A stretch of DNA of 64,000 nt from contig NZ_LQMT02000011.1 of NCBI RefSeq assembly GCF_001620365.2, positions 89,264 to 153,263 on the forward strand, in the 5' to 3' direction. Under the pieces are notes generated by a model. That model did no database searches, was not told the DNA's origin, and saw only the letters and a list, made by a program, of their open reading frames with translations. The stretch is from Amycolatopsis keratiniphila subsp. keratiniphila (GTDB taxonomy: Bacteria > Actinomycetota > Actinomycetes > Mycobacteriales > Pseudonocardiaceae). Shown here in pieces: positions 34,022 through 43,181 of the stretch (position 1 is the stretch's first letter; each line of letters begins with the position of its first letter). A program made the position numbers and the translations under genes.

Positions 34022-35466
34022 CAGTGGTCACCCGTCAGGCACGAGGGGCAACCCGGCAGGCGCGCGCCGTGATGAAGGGCTTTCTTGTAGTGGGCCTCTT
34101 CCTCCAGCGTCGGAGGAAGGTCCGCGGTCAGCAGCGGCTGCTCCGGGAGCGCGTCGAGGTCCACCACGGCGCCGTCCTTGATGACGGCGCGGATGCTCTG
34201 GTAGTTCTTGGCGCTCCGCAACGGATCCGCGTCAAGGACGACCAGATCCGCGATCTTGCCCGCCTCGATCGTCCCGAGGTCGTCGTCGACCTGATAGGCC
34301 TTGGCGATGTTGAGGGTCGCCGCATGCAGCAACGCGATCGGCGACATGCCCTTCTCCTCCATCGCCCTGAGCCAGACGAAGTGCCCCGTCGCCAGGCGAT
34401 TCAGACCCTCGTCTTCGGGCAGACCGTTCCAGGTGCCCTTGACCATCGGCTCGTTCATGACTTCCGGGGCGAAGATGCCGCCGTCGTTGGCGAGCAGGAT
34501 CGACGCCCCCGAGTCGACGAGATTGCGGGCGTTGACGTCCGAGGCCTTCCAGATCGTCCACTCGGGGTCCGAAATGGACTCCTTCAGGATCTTGAATCCG
34601 TTGTCGGTGAGCGGGAAGACGACGGCGCCGCAGTTCTTCTCGGCGAGGAGCTCGAGGGTCTCGCGCGGGATCTCGGTGGGGCCGGTCGTGTTGCAGTGCT
34701 GCACAAGGTCGCAGCCCGCCTCGATCGCCATCCGCAGGCCCTCGACCGACGAGGTGTGGGCCTGCGCGGTCAACCCGGCTCGGTGAGCTTCTTCGACGAT
34801 GACGCGCTGCGTGCGCTCCGAGAACTGGATGAAGGCGCCGGCCGAGGCCCCGCCGTGCTCGTTCGACGCGTACTTGACGAAATCCACCCCGCGCCCGATG
34901 TACTCGCGGACCTCCTTGCCGACCGCCTCGGGCGTCAGCCACATCAGATGCCGCCCGACGTTCTCGACCCACGTCGCGTTCACCCGATCGACGAAATGGG
35001 AGCTCCCGACGCCGGGGATCCTTTTGTCGAAGTCCTCGGAGAACGGGCCGTCGAATCCGACGATGTTGCCGGCGCAGCGAATACGACTGCCGGATGTCAC
35101 GCCCCGGTCGATCCGGTCACGCGCCGACATCAGCGCACGTCGTGGCCCCCAGGTGTCGAAGACCGTCGTCATCCCGTTTTTCAGCGCGACCTGTGCGGCC
35201 TCGACGATCAAATCCTCGTAGCGTCCTTCGTACCGGACGAGCGTCTCGAAGAGAATGTTGACCAGGAGATGCACGTTGGCGTTCATCAGCCCGGGGATGA
35301 CGAACTTTCCACTGAAGTCGACGGTTTCGGTGCCCGCCGGGACAGGCAGCGCATCCTGGCGGTCGATCGCCACGATGCGGCCGTCCTCTATCAGGATCGC
35401 GCGACCGTCGATGCCTTTGTCGGAAACGCCGTCGATGACGGTCGAACCAGTCAGCAGGAGTGACAT
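34021..35466 (-). CDS. Amidohydrolase-family protein (imidazolonepropionase/X-dipeptidase-like)
   Basis: 481 aa. Signatures: LLTGSTVIDGVSDKGIDG at the start, carboxylated-lysine region VDFVKYASNEHGG, His ligands in LTAQAHTSSVEG and DLVQHCNTTG, and the Asp in ILLANDGGIF. The first metal motif reads GLMNANVHLL, so the usual HxH is NxH, with the first His replaced by Asn. That suggests an altered metal site or reduced activity. It heads the operon leading to the M19 dipeptidase, so a peptide or amide substrate is plausible. The C-terminus has a CPSC pair (GCPSCLTGDH). Confidence 0.85.
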   Translation of the reverse strand: MSLLLTGSTVIDGVSDKGIDGRAILIEDGRIVAIDRQDALPVPAGTETVDFSGKFVIPGLMNANVHLLVNILFETLVRYEGRYEDLIVEAAQVALKNGMTTVFDTWGPRRALMSARDRIDRGVTSGSRIRCAGNIVGFDGPFSEDFDKRIPGVGSSHFVDRVNATWVENVGRHLMWLTPEAVGKEVREYIGRGVDFVKYASNEHGGASAGAFIQFSERTQRVIVEEAHRAGLTAQAHTSSVEGLRMAIEAGCDLVQHCNTTGPTEIPRETLELLAEKNCGAVVFPLTDNGFKILKESISDPEWTIWKASDVNARNLVDSGASILLANDGGIFAPEVMNEPMVKGTWNGLPEDEGLNRLATGHFVWLRAMEEKGMSPIALLHAATLNIAKAYQVDDDLGTIEAGKIADLVVLDADPLRSAKNYQSIRAVIKDGAVVDLDALPEQPLLTADLPPTLEEEAHYKKALHHGARLPGCPSCLTGDH

Positions 35467-35687
35467 CGTCTTCCTTCCGTGGTCCAGCACGCCGTGCTCC
35501 TCACGCCGTCTCATCACGTTAGATCCGGAGGTGCCACGCAGGTATGGACAGGAGTCGCGAGGCCACCGCGGCCGATTCGACAATCGTCGCAGACGGTGCG
35601 CCTCTCTTGAGACGATTGACGATGGCCGGTGCCACGGTCGCCTGTCAGGATCGGAGTACCGAGCACCTCCGGGGAGGACAGCACCCG

Positions 35688-37082
35688 ATGATCACATCGA
35701 ACGAACTCGCGGATCGTCTCTCGCGACTGGCGGAGAAGTTCACCGTGAGCGGCGCGTCGGCCGCCCTGTGGCACGACGGCACGCTCGTCCGGGCCGAGAC
35801 CGGCACGGTCAACGTGGTGACCGGCGCCCCCGTGCTGCCCAGTACTCTCTTCGCGGCCGGATCCGTCACGAAGGTGCTCACCGCGTCACTGGCGATGACC
35901 CTGGTGGACGAGGGGCGGCTCGACCTCGATGCGCCCGTGCTGAAGTACCTCCCCGGCTTCACCACGGCAGACCCCGGCCGCTCCGCGGCGATCACCGTGC
36001 GCATGCTGCTCGACCACTCGTCCGGCCTGCCCGGCAACTACATGCCGGACCTGGCACCGGGCGAGGACGTGCTCGAACGGCTGATGCGAGAGCTCGCGAC
36101 GCTGAACGTCACGGGCGTCCCCGGCCGGCGGTTCTCCTACAGCAACATGGGAATGAGCACTCTCGGACGACTGGTGGAGGCGATCACCGCCGAACGCTTC
36201 GACGTCGCACTGAGTACACGCGTTCTTCGGCCGCTCGGCATGGTCGCGACCGCGGACGCCGAGGAAATGCTCCTCCACTCCACCGCTGTGGGGCATGTCG
36301 TCGACCCGGCGAGCGGGACCGTCTCCCGGGTCCCCCGCCTGCGTGTCTGGCCCGAATACGGTCCGGCCGGTTCCCGTTTGTGGCTCGACGTCGAATCGTT
36401 GGTCCGCTTCGGCCGGATGCACATCGACGGCCTGACACCCAATGGACACCGGATCCTTTCGCAGGCGGCCGTGGAACAGATGCGCACGCCCAGGTACGAC
36501 GACTTCTGGGGCTGCCTCCGCGGGTGCGCGAACTTCGGACTCGGTTGGGGCCTTCTCCGGGAGGGTGACGACCCGGTCCTGACCCACTCAGGCGCCAACC
36601 TCGGCATGCATTCGACCCTCTCTGTCATTCCCGGACAGAAGGTCGTGCTCGCGGTACTCACCAACAGCGCCACCGGGGCGATGCTGCATTCCACCCTGTG
36701 CACCGAGCTCCTCGACGAGTTCTTCGATGTCCGGAGCCCAGCTGCCATCAGCCCGCCCGAGGAGATCACCGAAGTCGACAACGAGCGGTTCACCGGGCTC
36801 TACCGGGCCCCCGACGGTCAGGTGTCCGTCGAGACGCATGATGGCCGTCTCCATGCCCGGTTGATTCCCGACCCCGGACTGGCCGAATGGGACCGGCTGA
36901 TGGGCAGTCCCGCCGGCAGCGGTCAGGCCATGCCGATCATGTGCGTCGACCATGAGCGGAACCGATTCGTCATCGACGTCGGCACCCCGGGGAATTTCGT
37001 ACCGGTACAGTTCTACGAACCGGACCTGGACGGACGTCCCACCCTGGTACGACTGGGGACGCTCTACGAACGAACGCCGTGA
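35688..37082 (+). CDS. Beta-lactamase-family serine hydrolase (second copy type)
   Basis: 464 aa from ATG 35688, chosen because GGGGAGG lies 10 nt upstream. No signal peptide. Catalytic motifs: SVTK (Ser59, Lys62), YSN in FSYSNMGM, and HSG in VLTHSGANLG, so all three motifs are complete. A C-terminal beta domain follows from about residue 360. Divergent from the amidohydrolase/dipeptidase/oxidase operon across 220 bp, so it may supply peptides or amines for it. Likely D-aminopeptidase, amidase or esterase; not distinguishable here. Confidence 0.87.
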   Translation: MITSNELADRLSRLAEKFTVSGASAALWHDGTLVRAETGTVNVVTGAPVLPSTLFAAGSVTKVLTASLAMTLVDEGRLDLDAPVLKYLPGFTTADPGRSAAITVRMLLDHSSGLPGNYMPDLAPGEDVLERLMRELATLNVTGVPGRRFSYSNMGMSTLGRLVEAITAERFDVALSTRVLRPLGMVATADAEEMLLHSTAVGHVVDPASGTVSRVPRLRVWPEYGPAGSRLWLDVESLVRFGRMHIDGLTPNGHRILSQAAVEQMRTPRYDDFWGCLRGCANFGLGWGLLREGDDPVLTHSGANLGMHSTLSVIPGQKVVLAVLTNSATGAMLHSTLCTELLDEFFDVRSPAAISPPEEITEVDNERFTGLYRAPDGQVSVETHDGRLHARLIPDPGLAEWDRLMGSPAGSGQAMPIMCVDHERNRFVIDVGTPGNFVPVQFYEPDLDGRPTLVRLGTLYERTP

Positions 37083-37471
37083 GCGCGTAGTCCTCTCAGA
37101 ATTTCCAGCACAAATGCCGGCTGAAATTCATGTGCTCCGCACCAGAACCGTCGTTCGCTCGAACGTCCGCTCAGCGGCATGAGCGGATATTCGATATGCG
37201 GCGAGCATCGGGGGGGGGCGAGCTGCCCGTGCCTGCCTGCGTGAGCAGTGACCTGATCGATGGCCGGCCGCAGAACCCAGCCACGGGCGTGTCCTCGGTG
37301 TGAGACTCCCCCGAGTGCTCCCGAGCCATCGTCATCCCGCCGAGATCTGTTGTCGGCCGTAGTCACTTCCCGAGCTGAGGCTTCGAGCGGGACGCAGCAG
37401 TGCGGTCTACGTCACGAAGAATTTTTTCGACACAGTGCCGATTTTCCTCTGCGCTGTGTCATAGTGGTGTC
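37083..37471. other. 389-bp gap with no convincing gene
   Basis: Short ORFs here have no supporting start site or family match. A run of nine G residues lies at 37210-37218. The right end holds the promoter of the TetR/SDR operon. Confidence 0.6.
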
Positions 37472-38065
37472 GTGGCAACGAAACGTCGTGAAACGCCGAG
37501 CAAGGGCGATTTGCGGGAACAGGCGATCCTGGACGCCGCCGAGGCGCTGCTCGAACGGGAACACATCGAGCCGATGACCGTCGAGTCGATCGCCAAGGGG
37601 GCGGGAATCTCCCGCGGCTCGCTGTACTTCTACTTCGGGTCGAAACAAGAAGTTCTCGCCGCGCTGGTCGCACGCACCGTCGCCCGGTTGCACCTGGACG
37701 ATCAGTCCGCCGACCCCGGCTTGCCCGCGCACGACACCGTGCGAAGGGCTGTGGAGAACACAGCCCGCACCTGGCGTGAGCACGGACTGGTGATGCGGGC
37801 GGCGGTCGAGTTCGGCCCCGAAGTGCCCGAGATCGCCCGGCTGTGGCGCGACACCATCGCCAACAACACCGAGGCCATGACTCGTGTCCTCGTCGCGGCC
37901 GGGTTGCCCGACGAGGACGGCCCGACCGGCGCGGCGGCGCTCGCCCAGGCCCTGTGCTGGATGACCGAACGCAACTTCTACCACGCGTCGACACAACCCG
38001 GCGGCCTGGATCGCATGACCGAGACGATGGTCGAGATCTGGTGCCGTGTCCTACCTGGAGGGTAG
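37472..38065 (+). CDS. TetR-family transcriptional regulator (EthR-like)
   Basis: 197 aa, GTG start. HTH: LREQAILDAAEALLEREHIE, IAKGAGISRGSLYFYFGSKQ; the RGSLYFYFGSK form resembles EthR-type regulators. The all-helical C-terminal domain ends MTETMVEIWCRVL. It lies 2 nt before the SDR gene, so it probably regulates that gene and itself. Ligand unknown. Confidence 0.92.
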   Translation: MATKRRETPSKGDLREQAILDAAEALLEREHIEPMTVESIAKGAGISRGSLYFYFGSKQEVLAALVARTVARLHLDDQSADPGLPAHDTVRRAVENTARTWREHGLVMRAAVEFGPEVPEIARLWRDTIANNTEAMTRVLVAAGLPDEDGPTGAAALAQALCWMTERNFYHASTQPGGLDRMTETMVEIWCRVLPGG

Positions 38066-38067
38066 CC

Positions 38068-38916
38068 ATGCTTTTCCTGATCACCGGTGTCAGCAGCGGT
38101 CTCGGCCGGGCGTTCGCCCAAGGGGCGCTCGACGCCGGGCACACCGTCGTCGGCACGACCCGCCGGGAGGAGGACGCGATGGCGTTCGAAGCGCTCGCGC
38201 CGGGACGTGCGCACGCACGGCAGCTGGATGTCACCGACGACGACGCGGTGTTCTCGGTCGTGGGTGAGATCGAGACGCGGGTCGGACCGATCGACGTGCT
38301 CATCGCGAACGCCGGCTATGGACACGAGGGAGTGTTCGAGGAATCACCCCTGTCCGAGCTACGGGAACAGTTCGCCGTCAACGTGTTCGGTGTGGCCGCC
38401 ACGGTCCAGGCGGTACTGCCGTTCATGCGCAAGCGTCGTGCGGGGCACGTGTTCGCGGTCAGCTCCATGGGCGGGCTGATGACCGTACCCGGGCTGGCCT
38501 ACTACTGCGGCAGCAAGTACGCCGTGGAAGGCATACTGGAGACCGTCGCCAAGGAGGTCGCGGACTTCGGCGTGCACGTGACGATCATCGAACCCGGCTC
38601 GTTCCGCACCGACTGGGCGGGCCGATCGATGGTCCGCACGCAACGATCCATTCAGGACTACGACACATTGTTCGAACCCATTCGTGCGACCCGGCAGGCG
38701 GCCAGCGGCAACCAACTGGGTAACCCGGCCAAAGCGGCAGAGGCCGTCCTGAAGGTCCTGGAGGCCGAGAAGCCACCCGTGCATCTGGTCCTGGGCTCAG
38801 ATGCGCTGCGACTGGTCACGGCCGGCCGCGCGGCGGTCGACAAGGACCTGCACGAGTGGGCGGAGCTATCCCGCTCCACCGACTTCCCCGATGGCCACCA
38901 GATCGCTTCGAACTGA
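38068..38916 (+). CDS. Short-chain dehydrogenase/reductase (SDR)
   Basis: 282 aa. Classical SDR features: cofactor motif LITGVSSGLGRAFAQG (TGxxxGxG), NAG in LIANAGYGHEG, catalytic Ser in FAVSSMGG, and YxxxK in YYCGSKYAVEG (Tyr, Lys). An Arg-rich TTRREED after the second strand favours NADP(H). Acts on a carbonyl or alcohol of unknown identity. Co-transcribed with the TetR gene 2 nt upstream. Confidence 0.92.
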   Translation: MLFLITGVSSGLGRAFAQGALDAGHTVVGTTRREEDAMAFEALAPGRAHARQLDVTDDDAVFSVVGEIETRVGPIDVLIANAGYGHEGVFEESPLSELREQFAVNVFGVAATVQAVLPFMRKRRAGHVFAVSSMGGLMTVPGLAYYCGSKYAVEGILETVAKEVADFGVHVTIIEPGSFRTDWAGRSMVRTQRSIQDYDTLFEPIRATRQAASGNQLGNPAKAAEAVLKVLEAEKPPVHLVLGSDALRLVTAGRAAVDKDLHEWAELSRSTDFPDGHQIASN

Positions 38917-39517
38917 CCACGACGCGACCGGCGAGCCCACCAGGTTCCGCGCAGCGCTCGGGTGGACCTCCGCCAACGACGGCAACGTCGCCGCGGAAGT
39001 TCAATCCGGGGCAGACCCGACTGCCAGCCGACGCGGCGGCGTCACCAACCGATGAGGCCTATGACCGCTACCGCTGCTCCAAGCGTCGTTGGTGGGCGGC
39101 GGACGAACTGCGGCAGTGCCACGACAAGCTCCTGCCACTCTGGCAGGCAGGTTCGAACCCACGGCAGTCCCATCGTCGCGGTGTAACCGATCGAAGAAGT
39201 CAAGGGTACTTCTGCCGAACTGCTGGATCAGGTTTCCTCTTCGGAAAAGGAGCGGGGGCACCGGATTCCGGTGCCCCCGCTCCTTGTTCGTCCCGAGCCC
39301 GTCAGACGGTGCTCAGGTGACGCCCGGCGTTGTTCCAGCCTTAAGCGAGGACGTCGGCGTCGCTGCCGTTGCCCGCCGCGCCGGGGTGTCCGCCGGTGGT
39401 GACGCTGTGGTTCCTCGCGTAGCCGGTCGCACCGGTGGCACCGGCCCCCGCCTCGTTTGGCGCCCGTCTCCTGGTCTCCGTAGTCTGGGCTAGCTCGTCC
39501 GACCGTGGAGGGAAACG
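38917..39517. other. 601-bp intergenic region containing an orphan terminator
   Basis: No convincing protein or RNA gene seen. The main feature is the strong hairpin at 39247-39285. A TTCGAAC at 39156-39162 resembles a tRNA T-loop, but the flanking arms do not pair. The region from about 39340 to the next ATG probably holds the promoter of the GlsB-like gene. Confidence 0.6.
39247..39285. terminator. Perfect 18-bp hairpin terminator with no obvious gene
   Basis: Arms 39247-39264 (AAGGAGCGGGGGCACCGG) and 39268-39285 are perfect complements with a 3-nt loop, followed by TTGTTCGTCC. It is 330 nt beyond the SDR stop with no gene between, so it may end a long 3' UTR or an unannotated small RNA. 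Confidence 0.85.
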
Positions 39518-39790
39518 ATGTTCTGGACCATTGTGGGCTGGATTCTGTTCGGCCTGATCGCCGGTTTCATTGCCCGGGCCCTGGTGCCGGGCAAGGACGA
39601 CATCGGCCTGCTGCGGACGATCGTCCTGGGGATCGTCGGCTCGGTCGTGGGCGGCCTGTTGTTCGGCCTGCTCACCGTCGGCTTCCGCGGCTTCCAGCCG
39701 GCCGGCTGGATCGGCTCGGTCATCGGCGCGATCATCGTCCTGGTGATCTACAACAAGGTCACCGGCCGCAAGACCCGACCTCGCGCCTGA
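39518..39790 (+). CDS. GlsB/YeaQ/YmgE-family stress-response membrane protein
   Basis: 90 aa with three predicted membrane helices. The family pattern is clear: WTIVGWILFGLIAGFIARAL, then PGKDDIGLLRTIVLGIVGSV, GGLLFGLL, and a last helix WIGSVIGAIIVLVIYNKV. The transglycosylase-associated name of this family is historical; no catalytic residues exist. Associated with general stress in other bacteria. Stands alone here. Confidence 0.9.
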   Translation: MFWTIVGWILFGLIAGFIARALVPGKDDIGLLRTIVLGIVGSVVGGLLFGLLTVGFRGFQPAGWIGSVIGAIIVLVIYNKVTGRKTRPRA

Positions 39791-39949
39791 CTGCCCGGGT
39801 TGCCCAGCCACCGTTGGTGGTGATGAACCACTTCTCGCGCTGCTTCTGGCTGCTGTGGCTGAACTCGACTCGTCCACCCGGCCGTCGCTCAGCTGCGGGC
39901 ACGGGATTCCGCGGCAGCGTCCCGAATGGCTCGGCGGCAAGCTACGCGT

Positions 39950-41157
39950 TCAGTACCCTTGACCGAGGTCCAATCGGTTCAGTTCCCCGTCGGGAGCGCA
40001 CGCCGAGTTCTCGGCGGCGGGCTCGGCCGTCGGGCCGGTGTCTCCGGTCGCTCCGAGTTCGATCGAAGCGCGCGTGACCCACGGTTTCGCGCGCAGCCGC
40101 GAGAAGATTTCCAGCGCCGAACGCAGCGGAGCGCGGGCGTCGCTGCGGCGTCTGTTTCGACGCAACCATTCGCCGTAGAGCAGTTCAGTGCGCGCTCGCT
40201 CGAAGTGCCGTTCGCCGGTCGAGTGCAATTCCAGCGCGCGCAGATACTGCGACTCGTCGTCGCTCAGCACGGCACGGCACGGCATCGTGCAGCGACGGCT
40301 TCCGCCCACGGCTGCCCACTCGCGGCCGCCCAGGCCTCGAATCGGCGGAAAGCGGGTTCGGCGCGGCCCGGATCACTCAGGCGGGTCGCCGCGATCACCA
40401 CCGTCGTGTAGCCGAGCTGGCCCTGCCGCGAGGTTTCCAGCCGATCCAAAGTGGACTGATAGCAACCGAGAGCGAGGTCGAGCAGGGCGAGCGCGGCCAC
40501 GCTCGCCGCGCCGCCGGCGTCCGGCGTCATCTCCGACAGCTCCTGGCAGCGCTGCTCGTCCCCTTCGATCGCCGCGACCCGCGCCACGACGGCGTTCAGC
40601 CTGGGCAGCCGCTGGTGTGATCCGGTGTCACGCGAGATTCGTACCGCCTCGGCCACCGACATGGCGGCGTCCCGGTGCAGGCCTGCCGAAACCTGAGCAC
40701 CCGCGAGGTCCTGTAGTACCTGGGGGAGGACACCGATCAGCCCGTCGCGGCGGCAGCGAGCCACCGCGGCGGACGCGAGTTCTCTGGTCGCCGTGTCGTC
40801 GCCGATGATCATCGCGCTGTAGGTCCGGGCGGGGTCGGAGTCCGGTGCCCGCTTGATGAACTCGGCCGGCAGGGGCAATCCGGTCGCGAAGCCGTCGTCC
40901 ACCAGTGCCGCCATGCCTCGTACCAGCGGGTCGGTGCCGTTCAGCGCCTGGTTCGCGGTGCGCACGGTTTCCCGGTCTCCGGAGAACCAGGCGTACCGGG
41001 CGCCGGTTCTCGCCATCGCCACCGCGTCGGCTGGTTCGACGTTACCGGCATGCTCGACCAGCAGACGCGTGGCCGCATGGCCGTCTCCCCGTTCGAACTC
41101 CACGGCCGCCCGCACCCGCGCCAAACCGGCGCGTGCCTTGGTGTCGTCGGTCAGCGG
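39950..41157 (-). pseudogene. Decayed LuxR-family (LAL/MalT-like) regulator: TPR region only
   Basis: Two frames carry one helical-repeat sequence. The first, to about 40264, ends AVAARCRAVPC with a stop; the second resumes CRAVLSDDESQYLRALELHS and continues WLRRNRRRSDARAPLRSALE. The shift coincides with three tandem GTGCC units where two would keep the frame, so a 5-bp duplication broke it. An in-frame TAG lies at 41158-41160. The pattern is the TPR region that precedes the LuxR HTH in large ATPase regulators, but both the N-terminal ATPase and the C-terminal HTH are missing. Confidence 0.75.
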
Positions 41158-41289
41158 CTACGCCTGCCGGTACAGGCCGGCCGCTTGCTGCTGTTCGAGG
41201 GGGTGTGCGTCGGCGGCCGGCTCGCCGATGTAGATCGGGAACGGTGCCACGGAGTCGCCGAACTGGCCGGGGATGATGAAGTGCTGCAT
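41158..41289 (-). pseudogene. 5' fragment of a DUF2610-like small protein
   Basis: 43 codons from ATG 41289, reading MQHFIIPGQFGDSVAPFPIY followed by IGEPAADAHPLEQQ. This resembles the N-terminal half of DUF2610 proteins (about 75 aa, HFxIPCxFGGQxxPFxVYIG...HPLxxQ). It then runs into LYRQA and a TAG stop, continuing in frame into the decayed LuxR regulator. The junction suggests a deletion that fused two unrelated genes. Confidence 0.55.
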
Positions 41290-41360
41290 ACCTCGTAGGT
41301 CGTCACGGCCGACGGATATGTCGCACTCTTCGCCGGTCGAACCCGTCGGCCTGCCCTTTG

Positions 41361-41843
41361 TTACCGGCCATCAGCCGCTGTCGGTTTCAGGAGATTCACG
41401 CCCAGCTCCTTGCGAGCAAGGGCGACCATCGCGTCGCGGATCGTGCGCATCCGTGCTTCGTCCTCGTCAGTTGCTGCCATGTTCCAACGCCCGAGCAGTT
41501 CGCGAGACTGCGGGCTGCCGTAAATCTCCAGCCCGATCACCGCGTCCACCTCCACCTGCACACGCTTCCCTTTGGGCCACGTCTGATCGAGTTCGGCCAA
41601 CTTGTCCAGCTTTCTCTCGCGTTCGTAGCGCTTACGCCGAAGGCCCAGTTCCGCCACGAGTAACGCGGTGAGGTACGCCTCCCTGCGCTCCAGCGCCAAT
41701 CGGTCTCGCGTGGCCGCCTCTTCCGTGCGGTGCGCCATCCGCTCCACCTGGCTCCGCCCCTGCCTGCCGGTCAGCCAGGTGAAGAACACGCCGGCCACCG
41801 CGGTCAGTCCGGTAGTAACGGGTGCTACCCATTCCCACGCCAT
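41361..41843 (-). CDS. Single-pass membrane protein with coiled-coil region
   Basis: 160 aa from ATG 41843; an in-frame ATG at 41888 would add 15 polar residues. One N-terminal membrane helix (WVAPVTTGLTAVAGVFFTWL) is followed by a charged helix (VERMAHRTEEAATRDRLALE, RKRYERERKLDKLAELDQTW) with coiled-coil character and a C-terminal helix pair. Similar small membrane proteins are common in actinobacteria, but I know of no function. Gene stands alone. Confidence 0.7.
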   Translation of the reverse strand: MAWEWVAPVTTGLTAVAGVFFTWLTGRQGRSQVERMAHRTEEAATRDRLALERREAYLTALLVAELGLRRKRYERERKLDKLAELDQTWPKGKRVQVEVDAVIGLEIYGSPQSRELLGRWNMAATDEDEARMRTIRDAMVALARKELGVNLLKPTAADGR

Positions 41844-42192
41844 CCCCTGATTCTGCCCCGTGGTGGCCTGCTTTGACAGCTGTCCCATCGCTCAAGCCGA
41901 TTCGGCGGCGCGTTTACATATCCGCCGAACCGCCGCCGCTGCTGACTGCGAGACCGAAATTGCCGAGGTTCCGACGGGCCGCTCTCCGCCGCTTGGAGCG
42001 AAGGCGTTCGGCACGTCGACAAGCACATGTCGCGCTTCGTCTGGCAGCGTGGAAATTTGGGCACGCCCAATCATGACTCTGTCCACTATGGACCCGAATG
42101 GCCTTGTGGCCACAATCGCCTTACCAGCAGAGGCGACCTGTGGCACGATCCGGGGGCGTCAGCACAATTACCTTTCCCTGGAGGATCCAGCA

Positions 42193-42639
42193 GTGCGGTC
42201 GTACGACGTTTTGGCCGAATCGGTGGCGCCGCCGACGGTCGTGTGGGCATCGCTGCTCGATCCGCGGACGTGGCCCGCCTGGGCAGGAGTCGGCGAGCTG
42301 GACGTCAGCAGTTCAGAAGGTCTCTCAACGGATGGGCGCGACAAAGTGGGTGTCATCCGGGCTTTCCGGTCGGGCCGGACGCTGGTCCGGGAACGGATCA
42401 CCGGCCTCACGCAAGGGAGGCGATTCGCCTACGAGACCGTGGAGAGTCCGCAGCTGGCGGATCACCAAGCCACGATCGACCTTCACGAGATCCCGGGCGG
42501 AGGGACCCGAATTCGTTGGCAGGGAACGTATTCCGTACGTGGGTTAGGGCTGCGTTCCTCGGAAAGGCAGGTGCAGCGGGCGATGATGAAAACCGCGGAA
42601 GCGCTCGCCGAGTACGCGGCCGGTCGAATCGTAAGGTGA
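42193..42639 (+). CDS. SRPBCC-family protein (polyketide-cyclase/START-like)
   Basis: 148 aa, GTG start with GGAGG 8 nt upstream. The fold is visible as SYDVLAESVAPPTVVWASLL, WPAWAGVGELDV, VRERITGLTQGRRFAYETVE and a long C-terminal helix ERQVQRAMMKTAEALAEYAA. This subgroup binds small hydrophobic ligands and is often called polyketide cyclase/dehydrase without biochemical proof. Its last codons overlap the direct-repeat element at 42630-42647, which belongs to the next transcript. Confidence 0.85.
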   Translation: MRSYDVLAESVAPPTVVWASLLDPRTWPAWAGVGELDVSSSEGLSTDGRDKVGVIRAFRSGRTLVRERITGLTQGRRFAYETVESPQLADHQATIDLHEIPGGGTRIRWQGTYSVRGLGLRSSERQVQRAMMKTAEALAEYAAGRIVR

Positions 42640-42647
42640 TTGTCAGG
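42630..42647 (+). promoter_or_regulatory. Direct-repeat regulator site 1 (CGTAAGG-N4-TGTCAGG)
   Basis: First of seven 18-bp elements made of two heptamers 11 bp apart. It points toward the DUF4440/K+ channel operon starting at 42789, from 142 nt away. The second heptamer has T for C at its first base. Confidence 0.75.
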
Positions 42648-42788
42648 TTCAGCCGCGCCGATGTGCGGGACGCTGGTCGGCGTCCGGTGTATGCCGGATG
42701 ACGGTGACGCGACAGCCCGGCGGTGCGGGCTATGACAGATCGGCAGGGCCCAGGCATGAATCGTGAAACGGTCGGATGATGAGCCCAG

Positions 42789-43181
42789 GTGGGGACGGTC
42801 GTTGCGCGGCATCGTGAAGCGGTAGCCGTGGAAGCGCTGGCAGGTCTGGAGCGAGGTGCCTGGAGTGTGCTCACCGGCCAACCGGCCTCCGCACGTTCGT
42901 TCTACGAGAACCTGCTTCACGATCGCGTCGTAGTACTCCTGATCGGCAAGAAGCCGATTCAGGAACGTGAGGCCGCCCTGGCCGCGTTGTGCGGGGCGAC
43001 CTGGACGGCGTGCAGCCTCACCGGCTTGAGCGCGGCGAGGCTCAGTCAGGTGGTCGGCGCGGTCAATTACCGGGTCGCCGCCACCAAGGACGGGGTTCCT
43101 TACGTGGCCCGGGTGAGCAGCGTCTACGTTCGTCGAGGTGATGGCTGGAAGCTGACCTTTCATCAGCACGTCAGCTGGTGA
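42789..43181 (+). CDS. DUF4440/SnoaL-like (NTF2-fold) protein
   Basis: 130 aa with an NTF2-like fold: long first helix AVAVEALAGLERGAWSVLTG, a substrate-pocket segment SARSFYENLLHDRVVVLLIG, and the C-terminal strands VVGAVNYRVAATKDGVPYVA, ARVSSVYVRRGDGWKLTFHQ. These are small dimeric ligand-binding or isomerase proteins. The GTG of the K+ channel gene overlaps its stop by 4 nt, so the pair is co-translated; perhaps a sensor partner for the channel, by inference only. The GTG start is tentative. Confidence 0.8.
   Translation: MGTVVARHREAVAVEALAGLERGAWSVLTGQPASARSFYENLLHDRVVVLLIGKKPIQEREAALAALCGATWTACSLTGLSAARLSQVVGAVNYRVAATKDGVPYVARVSSVYVRRGDGWKLTFHQHVSW

Noticed and set aside
37210..37218. 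Run of nine G residues as a phase-variable tract
   Set aside because: It lies in a gap with no gene or promoter that it could switch.
39140..39180. TTCGAAC resembling a tRNA T-loop
   Set aside because: The flanking 5-nt arms do not pair on either strand, and no anticodon or acceptor stem can be drawn.
39341..39500. Minus-strand Gly/Ala-rich reading frame ending GGHPGAAGNGSDADVLA, like a secreted peptide precursor
   Set aside because: No start codon with a ribosome site in frame, and the frame is antisense to a good gene further upstream.
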